Assembly: GCA_024277755.1 (NCBI GenBank)
Contig: JAJRUN010000100.1
Span: 1-33,997 of the forward strand
Length of the DNA stretch: 33,997 nt
DNA from: Gammaproteobacteria bacterium
GTDB taxonomy: Bacteria; Pseudomonadota; Gammaproteobacteria; Tenderiales; Tenderiaceae
Direction of reading: 5' to 3'
Shown here piece by piece: positions 8,901 through 16,877 of the stretch; position 1 is the first letter of the stretch; every line of letters begins with the position of its first letter. The notes under the pieces were generated by a model, which saw nothing but the letters and a program-made list of their open reading frames with translations, searched no databases and had not been told where the DNA came from. Both the position numbers and the translations under genes were made by a program.

Positions 8901-10454
8901 AAACTGCTGAATACCCGCGGTGCCCGAAGTACCGGCATTATTTGACATCTCACCAGCGATAAAATCACCGCCCTTAGAACCACTGCCGACTTCATCAAAA
9001 ATAATGTCTGTTTGCGTCAATTCACTTGAAGTTGCTGGCGCAACCGTGCTTTGTGAAGTATGCAGGTTAGAATCTGCAGGCAGATTACCACTTGCGATCC
9101 AGCCACCTATACCCAGTTCTTCAGGACCACTGTTCGTCAGAACAATAGTAGTACCTTGATACGAATTACCGTCATCAGAGTTAATTGCCGAGAAGCTTGA
9201 ACCCAGGCTTGCAGTAATTGTTGAGTAACCCTGTGAATCCAACAGTGAGTTGATTGCTGTTACCAACGCTGAATAAGTAGTCGTTACAGCCGTCACACCT
9301 GCTGTGTCGTCAGGAATATTGACTGTTGCACCATCCATTGTGAATGAAACACCTACATACGGATTGTTTGCCAGTACGCCATCACCACTAGCAGCACCTT
9401 CCAGATCAATCAATTCCAGAAACAGCTGTGAACCTGCAGTCGTAGCCCCTGGCGCTGTAATGTTATCGAAATAGACTTCGAGATCAACACCAACACTTGG
9501 ATCAGAATCACGCCAGCCGATAGTAACATCGCTACTGCCCGCCTGAATATCTTCAATAACCAATGAAGCGCGTTGATCAACACCCCAGAATTCTACAGTG
9601 CCGTTCATGTCCTGCGCATCGATCTGAACATTATGACCAGCGGCCGCATTTTCTGGATCATTCTCACCACCGCCAGCGCCAGCGTCATCTTGAACGCGGA
9701 ACTGAGCAACTTCAACAGATTCGGTTTTCAGTGAAATTGCGAAGTTTGCTGAATCACCTATCTCTGCCAACAGCGTGTCAGTACCGGCACCGCCATTAAT
9801 CATATCACCAGACTGTGCTGTATTTTGATTATCAAAGATCCACGCAGTAAAACCATCGTTACCGGCAGAGCCAGTCAGATTGTCCTGACCAGTGGTCAGG
9901 CTCTGCATACCTGAATCGAGGTTGGCATCGATCAGGATTTTCTGATTAGTCACTGTTGTTGCATCAGAAGTTACGTTGGCAACAACTGCTTGCAGTGAAG
10001 CCAGGTCAGAAGCGGCATCAAGCTGAGTTGTTGCAAAGTAAGTAGCAACATCAATCTTGTTTTCCAGCGCTTGTACCGCTGTGCCATAGATAGGGTCAGA
10101 CGTGCCAGCAGTGTTCAGCAGGTAGTCGACAGCGATATTAACTGTTGCGCCGCGAGAGTTGCTCACCAGAAGCGCTTCAACTGCGGTAATTGCATCTGCC
10201 AGTTCAGAAGCGCTTGTGTTGCCATCGAGGATAGTGGTTGTGAATTTTGTTGCGAATTGACTGTCAGTCAAGAAATCCGGGTAGATTGATTTGAACTCGT
10301 CAGATCCTGCGAATGAATCGGCCAGTGAAGCGACTGTTGCGCCACCATTAATTGCGTCTGCAAATTCTTGCAGCAATGTCGCAGACGGTGCCGCATCAAA
10401 CATACCTACTATTAGGCCTATTACTTCATTTTGTTGTTCAGCTGATATAGCCAT
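5997..10454 (-). CDS. Giant S-layer/RTX-like surface protein secreted by type I pathway
   Basis: This 1485-residue acidic protein rich in Thr, Ala, Gly, Asp and Asn has no cysteine and no N-terminal signal peptide, as expected of a type I substrate. Residues 1 to about 180 form a helical DUF4214/S-layer-like N-terminal domain (FADAINGGATVASLADSF, FLTDSQFATKF). RTX-like Ca-binding turns follow (LTGSAGNDGF, MINGGAGTDTL, TGSGNDTFNL, IDTGSGDDTV, TQGGNDTVYA). From about residue 719 to 1075 there are three beta-rich modules, two of which hold EF-hand- or dockerin-like loops (DTDGDGDVELDE near 863, DTDGDGSLTDET near 982). The C-terminus ends in a hydrophobic, Leu/Phe-rich stretch (LLGTLDFGNELTGFSAANVI), which fits an uncleaved type I signal. 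A strong AAGGAGT site lies six bases before the ATG, and a strong terminator follows. S-layer function is inferred from SapC, the T1SS and DUF6447 next door; an adhesin is the main alternative. Confidence 0.85.
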   Translation of the reverse strand: MAISAEQQNEVIGLIVGMFDAAPSATLLQEFADAINGGATVASLADSFAGSDEFKSIYPDFLTDSQFATKFTTTILDGNTSASELADAITAVEALLVSNSRGATVNIAVDYLLNTAGTSDPIYGTAVQALENKIDVATYFATTQLDAASDLASLQAVVANVTSDATTVTNQKILIDANLDSGMQSLTTGQDNLTGSAGNDGFTAWIFDNQNTAQSGDMINGGAGTDTLLAEIGDSANFAISLKTESVEVAQFRVQDDAGAGGGENDPENAAAGHNVQIDAQDMNGTVEFWGVDQRASLVIEDIQAGSSDVTIGWRDSDPSVGVDLEVYFDNITAPGATTAGSQLFLELIDLEGAASGDGVLANNPYVGVSFTMDGATVNIPDDTAGVTAVTTTYSALVTAINSLLDSQGYSTITASLGSSFSAINSDDGNSYQGTTIVLTNSGPEELGIGGWIASGNLPADSNLHTSQSTVAPATSSELTQTDIIFDEVGSGSKGGDFIAGEMSNNAGTSGTAGIQQFNVVVQGDSWLNSITSTNNTLEVINITNDTGFTGDLRIDNVGDFTNEALGDVRVVDASGMEGNVNLTVEVNDSRAKFLDLADTANDGSADNVTFSYMTGSGNDTFNLTFSEETIAHEDALLEIATGGGDDVVTTNFNNYVAGQLDANWLNDQKDLANASIDTGSGDDTVTTTGEGDFIINTQGGNDTVYANNDGVMGATARVNEVQTLTFQAASALGGDITVQGTNVALTGGWTATQVANAVAGALNNTGDFTTADGGSAVAAGGVVTFTFDNTSIDAATATHGNVAAITVDESVGTESTGTLAVTTAGVNAAAASQEVTNVTFGKAGAIAAGAVVTFNGTNVTLADTDGDGDVELDEAATQFAAATFADFTVTDVDFNAGRVQLTAKVAGADLSTLTGVAGANLAVGDFTGSAITGNLSAAAVNFTTAGQLSAGANGANAVSAVAEVQTITTTAANWSGSVEVTVDTDGDGSLTDETEIDVALTAGDTAEQVAIKVQAAVDAALGTNFTVTVTNDVVTITSNASLGNVATATYTDGGVSAATVVAETTAGEIAADANAATWVINAANTERDDLDGQPLSTGTNTLLFGSTVTVTFSGATFEGDSGVTDGVSTAMDNGFESTVTIPTSDYLGDERSINQAIKEAINSDDVLQEFLVAADGADNTLVVTSLVDGRFVVGDLAITVNAATVSNLASSDVTALKTLLADLNNNSAATYTDGALQTALDAAVDNYTTSNALDDLSLATDAGGTEVVAGNASATDSDNTINLGAGNNVVVLGTDANSSDTLVIDGTFGTNSILNFVTTGTGMDMLDFSAYLTNMTSATNSTASQVTIADSFNSVTAAGGDSSVTANEVVIINDFTATATDTWAGLTASELLAAVNSTNTGTANYANIDEGTLDAASAIADLVGGTRQSIVMVENEANDGEYKVFSLTSADTGNTNNDFDSATLLGTLDFGNELTGFSAANVII

Positions 10455-10665
10455 TTAAAAACTCCTTGATCAAAGGTTATTTAAAACTTTTTATTTAAAA
10501 AACACACTTACTTGATAAAAGTTAACAATATTAGTCTTTTTGTATATACTTCAACTATCTGACTAACACTGCCACTAATAAAATTACTGCTAAATTGAAA
10601 CGTTTAGGCTACATGCATGCATTTCCCCCTAGCGCTATGCAGAGGATAGATGCTGAAAATGAGGT

Positions 10666-10684
10666 CGTCAATAGTTTATTGACG
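10666..10684. promoter_or_regulatory. Perfect 8-bp inverted repeat upstream of the surface-protein gene
   Basis: CGTCAATA, three bases GTT, then TATTGACG form an uninterrupted dyad about 212 bases before the start codon. It could be an operator or a leader-RNA hairpin. It has no T-run on either side, so it is not a terminator. Confidence 0.45.
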
Positions 10685-10855
10685 CAAATACAGTCACCTG
10701 TGCACTCTTTCTTCATTAATTTCTCCACTTCCTTGTCAGAGCACTGACGTTTAGTTGCGATAATCTTTGTGAAAACCCTTAAAGCCTGAAACCTTGAGCA
10801 ACATCCATATCGGCCAGCCATTATGTTTCTTGAGCCGGATTATCAACTAGGAGCC

Positions 10856-10885
10856 ATTCTAAAGCTGTTTTTTTGTTACATGCAA
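10856..10885 (-). promoter_or_regulatory. Candidate sigma-70 promoter for the surface-protein gene
   Basis: On the minus strand, TTGCAT (10880-10885) and TAGAAT (10856-10861) are separated by 18 bases. The -10 matches five of six consensus bases; the -35 is weak. This would give a leader of roughly 395 bases. Other AT-rich matches exist closer to the gene, so this is only the best-looking candidate by eye. Confidence 0.25.
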
Positions 10886-10942
10886 CCTTTTTGTTGCTTT
10901 TTGTGACTTATTTGTCAATTTGCTTAGCCCTTTTTCGCACAT

Positions 10943-11526
10943 TCACCACCTCAGCCGCTGGCACCAATAATATTTTTTGGCACGCAAAGGTGCGGTGACT
11001 CGCCAACTAAGCGTCTTTGTTGTGGCCTCCAGATTTTGTTGTGTCCCCTCTAACGCCCACTTAAGCCCCGCCAGCCGCCCGGAAGCAACCTCTTGTTCTG
11101 CCCGCAATAAGGCCAGGGAGTGATGATCCGGCCTGTAGTCAGATCAGGCGTTTTTGTCTGCAGACGTTTAGTCAGCGCTTCTGCCATTCCCTCCAACTGC
11201 AATAGTTCACCATCTTGCAGCCCCATGAATGTTGGCGCTGGATATCCAAGCACCTCTGCGGCCCGAACGGATTACTGCCGATGCTGCTCAGCTTTGGCTT
11301 GCCGCTTTTGCTCAGCCAGCTGAGCATCAAGCGTTGACCACTCGTTTCTCAGCACTCCATCTGTGAAAACAATAATTTCGATCTCTGCTCCCGTTGCGGC
11401 CATTTGAGCCAATGTGCCACCACAGCCAAAAACCTCATCATCAGGATGCGGAGCCAACACAACCACCCTTTTCCCGGGTAATGTCTTTAGGCATTCGTAG
11501 GGAGTGAAAAAGTGCTCAAGATTCAT
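10943..11526 (-). pseudogene. Decayed PIG-L family deacetylase
   Basis: The minus strand from the ATG at 11526 reads an N-terminal PIG-L/LmbE fold with the zinc motif APHPDDEVFGCGGTLA and the strand EIEIIVFTDG. An in-frame TAA at 11272-11274 stops it after 84 residues. The same frame then continues with clear family sequence (SVRAAEVLGYPAPTFMGLQD, ending near LQTKTPDL). After about 11140 the meaningful reading moves to another frame: YRPDHHSLALLRAEQ, a helical stretch, then SWRVTAPLRA, ending in TGA at 10943-10945. PIG-L enzymes de-N-acetylate sugars and need a HPDHR-type C-terminal motif; here only a shifted RPDHH remains. The start overlaps the stop of the Wzt-like gene (ATGA), so it was once coupled to glycan export. 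One nonsense mutation plus a shift or deletion argues for loss of function, unless the stop is a sequencing error. Confidence 0.75.
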
Positions 11527-13892
11527 CGAAAATCACTATCCCCCCCTAGCAGCCACCAGCGGTCTTTGACCCGCAACGCGTGCTCAGAACCATTTATATT
11601 ACAACCCGGGATAACCACCTCTGTAGGATTGACCTCTGGCACTGTTTCAGCAAACCACTCCAACGCACTGGGCGTTGCCCAGGCAAATACACCTGACGCC
11701 TGACCTGCCGCTGCAATTTGCCTGGCGGCAGACACTAGCGCTGGCACGGAGGAACGCGTGCCAATCAAATCCAGCAATTCCAGCGTTTGGTTTGGATGGT
11801 GTTTCATTACCAGCAGGCCAAGCACCACAGGGGTAAGCCCGCCTTCTGATGGCTCTGAAACAAAATAAAGCTGGTAGCCTGCCTGTGGTTTATCTATATA
11901 TCGGTGTTTTATCCACTGACTATCACGACAGCCAATAGCAACATCATTTACACCTTGTTTCATCGCCTGCCAGAGCACATCAACCTGTTGCTGCCAGCAG
12001 GGCTGTTTGACAGCATCGACCGACCGCACTATGTAAGGCTGACTTTCTGTGTCAGACAAGGGCGCCCAGTGCAGTTCCAGTATTTTATCTACTATATTAT
12101 AGAGACCGCGTATGACCCCCACTTTACAGGCGCGCTCGTTAGGGAAGCCAAAAGCCAACGAATAACGCAGCCCCGGCCCCACTCGCGGAGTCAGGTATTC
12201 CTTCATAACCAGCTGAAACGGGCCTTTTTTACCCAGGATGCCGCGCACATCCCTGGCAACCATAATATCCCCCATTTGCACCATACTCTCAGACTGGCCG
12301 AACACTAGCCCCGCACGGGGTATGCCGCCGCTAAACGCAACCAACCTGTCGTGTTCAAGCACAACTGAGCCTGGGGTATCGGCAAAACGATATTTCCAGC
12401 GCCAGACAAGAGGGTTCAAGGCATAGCCAAACACCTGTTCAAACAGTGCCAGCAAATCGGTTTGTGGTACTGCGTCGGCACTGGTTGAGCGCCAGCGAGA
12501 GCCTGCGGCTACGAGAGACTGATTCGCCCCGGCATCAGCACTCTGCCAGCGGTGTGGCAGATAGACAAAGCCACGCTCTTTGTTTGGTTGACTGACATGC
12601 AGGGTAATAGCGGGATCAGCTTCATCATGCAGAAAGACGCCGCGCTCGCAAAACAACAGCACACCGACATAGTAAGTGCCCTTTAGGAGGGGCAGGCGCT
12701 CATAAACAATTTGAATCCGGCCATTGCCTTGCGAGTCGATAAGCGGATTAATCCCATCCACCCAACTGCCACAGCTGGTAATCAACTGGCCTGCAGCGCT
12801 ATGAATGACTACGGCAACCTGAGGGACTTCATCAGCCAGAGTAGTCTGAAATTCAATATCCAGATGTAAATCACTTGCTCGACTGGTCAGCTTTAGTGTT
12901 TTTCCACTCACGCCGTCGGCGGTGGCTGTAATACGGGTAAGCCGGGCACCACTGCCCAGCCCAGGCTCTTGCGAGAGAGGCATATCCTTGTTTTCAGGTT
13001 CCGGTTCTGAATGAGGGCTTGCGACATTTTCTGCCTCACCGGCGTCTTCCTGCACCACCTCGTTCTGAATGCCGTCAGCGGCAGGAACTGAGGTATTGCT
13101 GCCGTCAAGCTGATCAAGAAAACTTTGGTACTCCGGCACAATCTGCTCAGGCTTGCCAGCGGCTCGAATTTTGCCCTGCTCTAACCAGATGGCCTGAGTA
13201 CAAAGCGCCTCTACCTGATACAGCGAGTGCGAGCAAAACAAAATGGTTTTTCCTGCATCCCGCATTGCCATAATGCGCTCGAACGATCGCCGCGCAAAAT
13301 CACCATCGCCGACCGACAACGCTTCATCAATCACCAAAATATCCGGATCAACACTAATGGCGACCGAAAAGGCCAGGCGGACGTACATGCCACTGGAATA
13401 GGTTTTGACTGGCTGTTCAACAAAAGAACGAACCCCCGAAAAATCAATGATATCTTCAACCTTGTCATCGATCTCCTTTTGATTAAGTCCCATAATGGCA
13501 GCAGACAAATAGATATTTTCACGGCCTGTGAACTCTGGGTTAAAACCAGCGCCCAACTCCAGCAAAGCGGCAATACGGCCATGAATATTAAGTTCGCCTG
13601 ACGTTGAGCTAAGAGTTCCGCAAATAAGCTGTAACAAGGTGGATTTACCCGCTCCATTGCGCCCCACCAACCCAAGCACTTCTCCCTTGGGCAACTGAAA
13701 ACTGACATTATCAAGAGCACTGTATTCTTCATAAAACTTGCACTTGTGACCAAACAGAACCTGCTTCAGCCTGTCAGAAGGGGTTTTATACAGGTGATAG
13801 ACCTTGCTCAGACCGTAAGCCTCTATGGCCATGCTCGACGCCATCTCTTTACTGCTGCCCAGCGGTTCAGCCACTGGATATTCAGAGGACAT
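11523..13892 (-). CDS. Wzt-like polysaccharide ABC exporter ATPase fused to a carbohydrate-binding domain and a GNAT-like domain
   Basis: The nucleotide-binding domain comes first: Walker A GRNGAGKST, signature YSSGMYVRLAFSVA, Walker B ILVIDEALSVGD and switch region FCSHSLYQ. An acidic linker follows (EDAGEAENVASPHSEPEPEN). Next is a beta-sandwich like the Wzt C-terminal domain that recognises the capped O-polysaccharide end (HLDIEFQTTLADEVPQVAVV, LLKGTYYVGVLLFCERGVFL). The last 300 or so residues resemble GNAT acyltransferases of polysaccharide clusters (ALNPLVWRWKYRFADTPG, MVARDVRGILGKKGPF, AFGFPNERACKVG). The frame is open to 14027, but the ATG at 13892 (MSSEYPVAEPLGS) with AGGGGG upstream is the better start; it overlaps the permease stop by 11 bases. 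With the permease it should export a lipid-linked glycan from the cytoplasm. Ordinary Wzt ends after the binding domain, so the GNAT part is unusual. Confidence 0.9.
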   Translation of the reverse strand: MSSEYPVAEPLGSSKEMASSMAIEAYGLSKVYHLYKTPSDRLKQVLFGHKCKFYEEYSALDNVSFQLPKGEVLGLVGRNGAGKSTLLQLICGTLSSTSGELNIHGRIAALLELGAGFNPEFTGRENIYLSAAIMGLNQKEIDDKVEDIIDFSGVRSFVEQPVKTYSSGMYVRLAFSVAISVDPDILVIDEALSVGDGDFARRSFERIMAMRDAGKTILFCSHSLYQVEALCTQAIWLEQGKIRAAGKPEQIVPEYQSFLDQLDGSNTSVPAADGIQNEVVQEDAGEAENVASPHSEPEPENKDMPLSQEPGLGSGARLTRITATADGVSGKTLKLTSRASDLHLDIEFQTTLADEVPQVAVVIHSAAGQLITSCGSWVDGINPLIDSQGNGRIQIVYERLPLLKGTYYVGVLLFCERGVFLHDEADPAITLHVSQPNKERGFVYLPHRWQSADAGANQSLVAAGSRWRSTSADAVPQTDLLALFEQVFGYALNPLVWRWKYRFADTPGSVVLEHDRLVAFSGGIPRAGLVFGQSESMVQMGDIMVARDVRGILGKKGPFQLVMKEYLTPRVGPGLRYSLAFGFPNERACKVGVIRGLYNIVDKILELHWAPLSDTESQPYIVRSVDAVKQPCWQQQVDVLWQAMKQGVNDVAIGCRDSQWIKHRYIDKPQAGYQLYFVSEPSEGGLTPVVLGLLVMKHHPNQTLELLDLIGTRSSVPALVSAARQIAAAGQASGVFAWATPSALEWFAETVPEVNPTEVVIPGCNINGSEHALRVKDRWWLLGGDSDFR

Positions 13893-14697
13893 CGGCAAAC
13901 CCCCTGCGCGTTTTATGGAAGCAGGCAGCCCCCAGCAACGCAATGCCGATAGACACAAGCTGGTAAATACCCAGCGCGACAAAGTCCGGCCACTCAGCCT
14001 GAAGCACAACCGCCCTGGTGGAGTCAATAATGACCGCCAGCGGATTCAGCAACATGAAGTCCTGCACAAACGCTGGCAATGCCGTAATCGGATAAAATAT
14101 CGGTGACAAAAACATCAAGGGAGTAAGAATCAAACCCACAATGTGCCCCAAATCGCGCAGATAGACACCAAGAGATGACAGCAGCCAGCCAAAGCCTAAA
14201 AGCACAGGCAGAAATGCAAGACCAATCAACGGCAAGGCGACGAGATGAACTGTTAACTCTCCGCGAACGATTAAAGAGGCTGCAACAAGCACCAGCAGGC
14301 TCAGCCCGGCAAAAAAAGCAGACGCCCCAACACTCACCCAGGGAAGAACGGACAAAGGAAAGATCACCTTTTTAACCATGTTAGGTTGCTCAGATATCAG
14401 GCTAGGCGCCCGCCCAACCACCTCACTAAAAAGGGTGAAGACGATCAAACCGCAAAACAATTGCAAGGCAAATTCAGCATCGCTATCGGCCGAATTTCCG
14501 GGCCATTTGGCATTAAGCACGGTACGAAACACAAAGGTGTATACGGCCAGCATGGCTATCGGCGTCAGCAACGCCCAACCCAACCCCAGCCATGAACCTT
14601 GAAATTTCTGCCTGATTTCGCGCGCAACCAGCCGGTACAACAATCCCTTATGCTGCGCCGGGAAAAAATACTCTTTTAGCCATTTGGCTCTCACCAT
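13882..14697 (-). CDS. Wzm-like ABC-2 polysaccharide export permease
   Basis: The 271-residue inner membrane protein has about six membrane segments and the ABC-2 pattern of Wzm/KpsM permeases. It starts with an amphipathic N-terminal stretch (LLYRLVAREIRQKFQGSWLG), which is the family hallmark, followed by LGWALLTPIAMLAVYTFVF. The late motif LTPLMFLSPIFYPITALPAF and the NPLAVIIDSTRAVVLQAEWP stretch are also characteristic. It would form a homodimer with two Wzt-like ATPases to translocate a lipid-linked glycan. It is the first gene of the minus-strand export set, and the ATPase start lies inside its 3' end. No glycosyltransferase genes are in the window apart from the decayed PIG-L region, so the glycan must be made elsewhere. 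Confidence 0.92.
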   Translation of the reverse strand: MVRAKWLKEYFFPAQHKGLLYRLVAREIRQKFQGSWLGLGWALLTPIAMLAVYTFVFRTVLNAKWPGNSADSDAEFALQLFCGLIVFTLFSEVVGRAPSLISEQPNMVKKVIFPLSVLPWVSVGASAFFAGLSLLVLVAASLIVRGELTVHLVALPLIGLAFLPVLLGFGWLLSSLGVYLRDLGHIVGLILTPLMFLSPIFYPITALPAFVQDFMLLNPLAVIIDSTRAVVLQAEWPDFVALGIYQLVSIGIALLGAACFHKTRRGFADVL

Positions 14698-14944
14698 ATC
14701 ACCCTCATCAATAACCGCCGAATTATACCTTCATTAACAAGGGTGCGCACACTAGCATTTAGACTTTTGCAGCACAACGCGCACTCGTCCGTGCCTGCAA
14801 GGTTGCACAGAGACTCATTCGCTTATTAGAACCATTCTGAGCTTATGCTATGCTTCCGAACCTGTAACAAACGTGGGCTATAACAGCCACATTTCCACTA
14901 TTCGTGACTGCCATTGATTCATTTTTCAGCGCTATGAATTTAAG

Positions 14945-16741
14945 ATGAAAATAAACTTATCGAATAAACACACCGTATGGCTTGGAATATTTATCTTTGC
15001 TGCCATTGCGAGTGCACTATACATTTCTACCAAGCCAACCCTGAAAGAGCAACCCAGCCCCACCCTGGAAGAGCGACCTCCTAATAAAAAAATCGGGTTC
15101 TTTTCACCTGGCCATCTTGGCTCATTTGTTCCGCATGTGAACTTTTCAATGCTGAACCTTAACCTCATGTATGACCAGGAAACAAAGCATCTACGAGTCA
15201 ACTTAGATTTTCTTAAAAAAAACCTTGAGTATGCAAGCAACTATGATCACCGTATTCACTTAGACTTAGGGCCGGTGATTACCGACCGTAAAGAACCTGA
15301 AAGCCTAAACAGCCATTACAAAAACAACCAGGGCGAAAAACTCAAAAAAAGGTTCAAACTGGGGGGAGCCTATAAAGTTAGAAAAATAATTACTGACGAA
15401 GAAATTGAGAAACGCCTACTAGGGTTGGGTAATACACTCAAACTCTACCAGGATAATATCGGGGTCATTTTCATAGCCGATGAACCTTACTTAAACGGGA
15501 TTACACAAGTTGAAGTCAACCGGGCAGTCCGCACCATAAAAAAGTTATTTAAAAAGAGCGGTATCGATGGATTGGAATTTGGGATCATTTTTGCCTCCGG
15601 ACTCTTTGACGCGAACTTTGCCAAACACATCAACCGTCAGATGATGAACTATGTTGATGGCATTGACCAACACTACCAAAAAAATAAATTTCTACTTACA
15701 AAAACAGGAACTGAAGCGGAAAATTTTAAGGCCTGGGTTAATTCTATCGAAAAACTTAAACTCACGACTTATGACAGTGCCAATAACATCTATCTGGGAG
15801 GCGGCATACCAACTGAGCTTGATGTTGTTGCGTTCAACTTCTATTTATCAACACTTTTATTTGATCAAATACATGAGCACACACTGCATTATTTCGCCAC
15901 CTCGCTAGCAATTGAATCATGCCAGAAATTTACCAACAAAACCCTTTCCAGCCTGCGAAATAAGCTGTCTTTTATTCAGGATGGTCCTATCACCGCAGGG
16001 CTTGATATCTATGAAAATGACAAAGCATTACTGGATGAAATATTTAACTGTCGAATGGCTGGAAGTATGGAGCTCCTCGACAAAGCACTACAAACTTTTC
16101 CCAAACCACCCAAGCTGGTACTGATTGGCGAATCCAGCGCTAATGGCGTTCTGGAATTTGATAGTCAGGGTAAAGCTGAGCCTAACCAGCCCGAATTACT
16201 TGTTGAGCAACGCATCCTCGACGAGGTTAAACGTAGCTACCGTTACTATGTCTCAAATATCGACAGGTTCAACCAGGGGTTAATGTATTTTTTGTATCCC
16301 GATAGCTTTGACTTTACTATTGACCTTTTTATTAGTGGCGCAGAGAGCGCAAAATCTGTAACTGATTTTATTTATAGCCATACCAACGCACCCGCCCAAC
16401 GTCAGACGCAGTTGCTTGACATCAAACCAGTAAATGAACAATGGTTGAACCCACTGGCCTTTAAAGAGATCACCGAAAATAAAAAAGAACTACTTGCCAA
16501 GGCCCATACAGACTTTATTATTCCATTGCTAAACAAAGTCAAAAACAATGAGCTTAAACGTGAAAGGGCAACACTGACATCATCATCATCCGCACCCGAT
16601 ACTGTATCGGCACGCATTGAGAATGGCCATTTGCACCTTCGTTATATTCCACCTGGTGCGGGCATCGTTATTATTGATGTTCACCTAAAGACAGAGAGAC
16701 ACGAAGAATTCAATCAAATAACAATTAATATATTAGAATGA
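14945..16741 (+). CDS. Membrane-anchored protein of unknown function, 598 residues
   Basis: I do not recognise this family. One membrane segment near residues 11-29 (TVWLGIFIFAAIASALYIST) follows a short positive N-terminus, so the bulk should be periplasmic. A proline-rich linker follows (LKEQPSPTLEERPPN). The body is Lys/Asn-rich and alternates strands and helices. Stretches such as YDHRIHLDLGPVITD, NIGVIFIADEPYLNG and LEFGIIFASGLFDANFA suggest a TIM-barrel-like enzyme with a conserved-looking acidic pair (ADEP), but this is a guess. It is the only plus-strand gene before purM and is divergent from the glycan export genes. Its base composition looks more A/T-rich than the flanking nadC block. 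The TGA stop is half-made by the start of the inserted element at 16740. A role in glycan handling is only suggested by position. Confidence 0.8.
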   Translation: MKINLSNKHTVWLGIFIFAAIASALYISTKPTLKEQPSPTLEERPPNKKIGFFSPGHLGSFVPHVNFSMLNLNLMYDQETKHLRVNLDFLKKNLEYASNYDHRIHLDLGPVITDRKEPESLNSHYKNNQGEKLKKRFKLGGAYKVRKIITDEEIEKRLLGLGNTLKLYQDNIGVIFIADEPYLNGITQVEVNRAVRTIKKLFKKSGIDGLEFGIIFASGLFDANFAKHINRQMMNYVDGIDQHYQKNKFLLTKTGTEAENFKAWVNSIEKLKLTTYDSANNIYLGGGIPTELDVVAFNFYLSTLLFDQIHEHTLHYFATSLAIESCQKFTNKTLSSLRNKLSFIQDGPITAGLDIYENDKALLDEIFNCRMAGSMELLDKALQTFPKPPKLVLIGESSANGVLEFDSQGKAEPNQPELLVEQRILDEVKRSYRYYVSNIDRFNQGLMYFLYPDSFDFTIDLFISGAESAKSVTDFIYSHTNAPAQRQTQLLDIKPVNEQWLNPLAFKEITENKKELLAKAHTDFIIPLLNKVKNNELKRERATLTSSSSAPDTVSARIENGHLHLRYIPPGAGIVIIDVHLKTERHEEFNQITINILE

Positions 16742-16877
16742 GACCTTTGCACGAAAAATAGTATTCGTTCCAACAAGGCAAAAATGATCGATAAACCGGA
16801 GTTTACTGGGTAAATGAGGATTTTGAGATCACTTTTAACGCCGCTGGGGCGGAAAATTTGAATCGTGCAAAGATGTC
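16740..16877. mobile_element. 138-bp MITE-like element with 15-bp terminal inverted repeats and 5-bp target duplication
   Basis: The ends are GAGACCTTTGCACGA (16740-16754) and TCGTGCAAAGATGTC (16863-16877), which match in inverted orientation at 13 of 15 positions. AGAAT lies immediately outside both ends (16735-16739 and 16878-16882), as expected for a target-site duplication. There is no open frame for a transposase, so it is non-autonomous or an internally deleted insertion sequence. The GAGACCTTTGCAC terminus recalls some IS5-type insertion sequences, but I cannot confirm the family. Removing the element and one AGAAT copy restores GAA TAG, so the upstream gene keeps its reading frame and simply exchanged TAG for TGA. 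Confidence 0.85.

Larger units (their letters stand above)
10455..10942. other. AT-rich 488-base leader/regulatory region of the surface-protein gene
   Basis: No gene is convincing here. The stretch holds the ribosome site of the large gene (10461-10467), an 8-bp perfect dyad (10666-10684), a candidate minus-strand promoter (10856-10885), a short hairpin GCAAC/GTTGC followed by T (10882-10902), and runs of A and T. An open frame of 70 codons at 10609-10821 has no family resemblance. A long untranslated leader is known for highly expressed S-layer mRNAs, so the size fits the role inferred for the gene. Confidence 0.6.

Noticed and set aside
10609..10821. 70-codon minus-strand open frame in the leader of the surface-protein gene
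   Set aside because: It is Cys-rich with no recognisable family, lacks a clear ribosome site and covers the perfect dyad. Chance open frame is more likely.
13893..14027. 45-residue N-terminal extension of the Wzt-like ATPase
   Set aside because: It lies inside the permease gene in another frame and a better start with a ribosome site exists at 13892.
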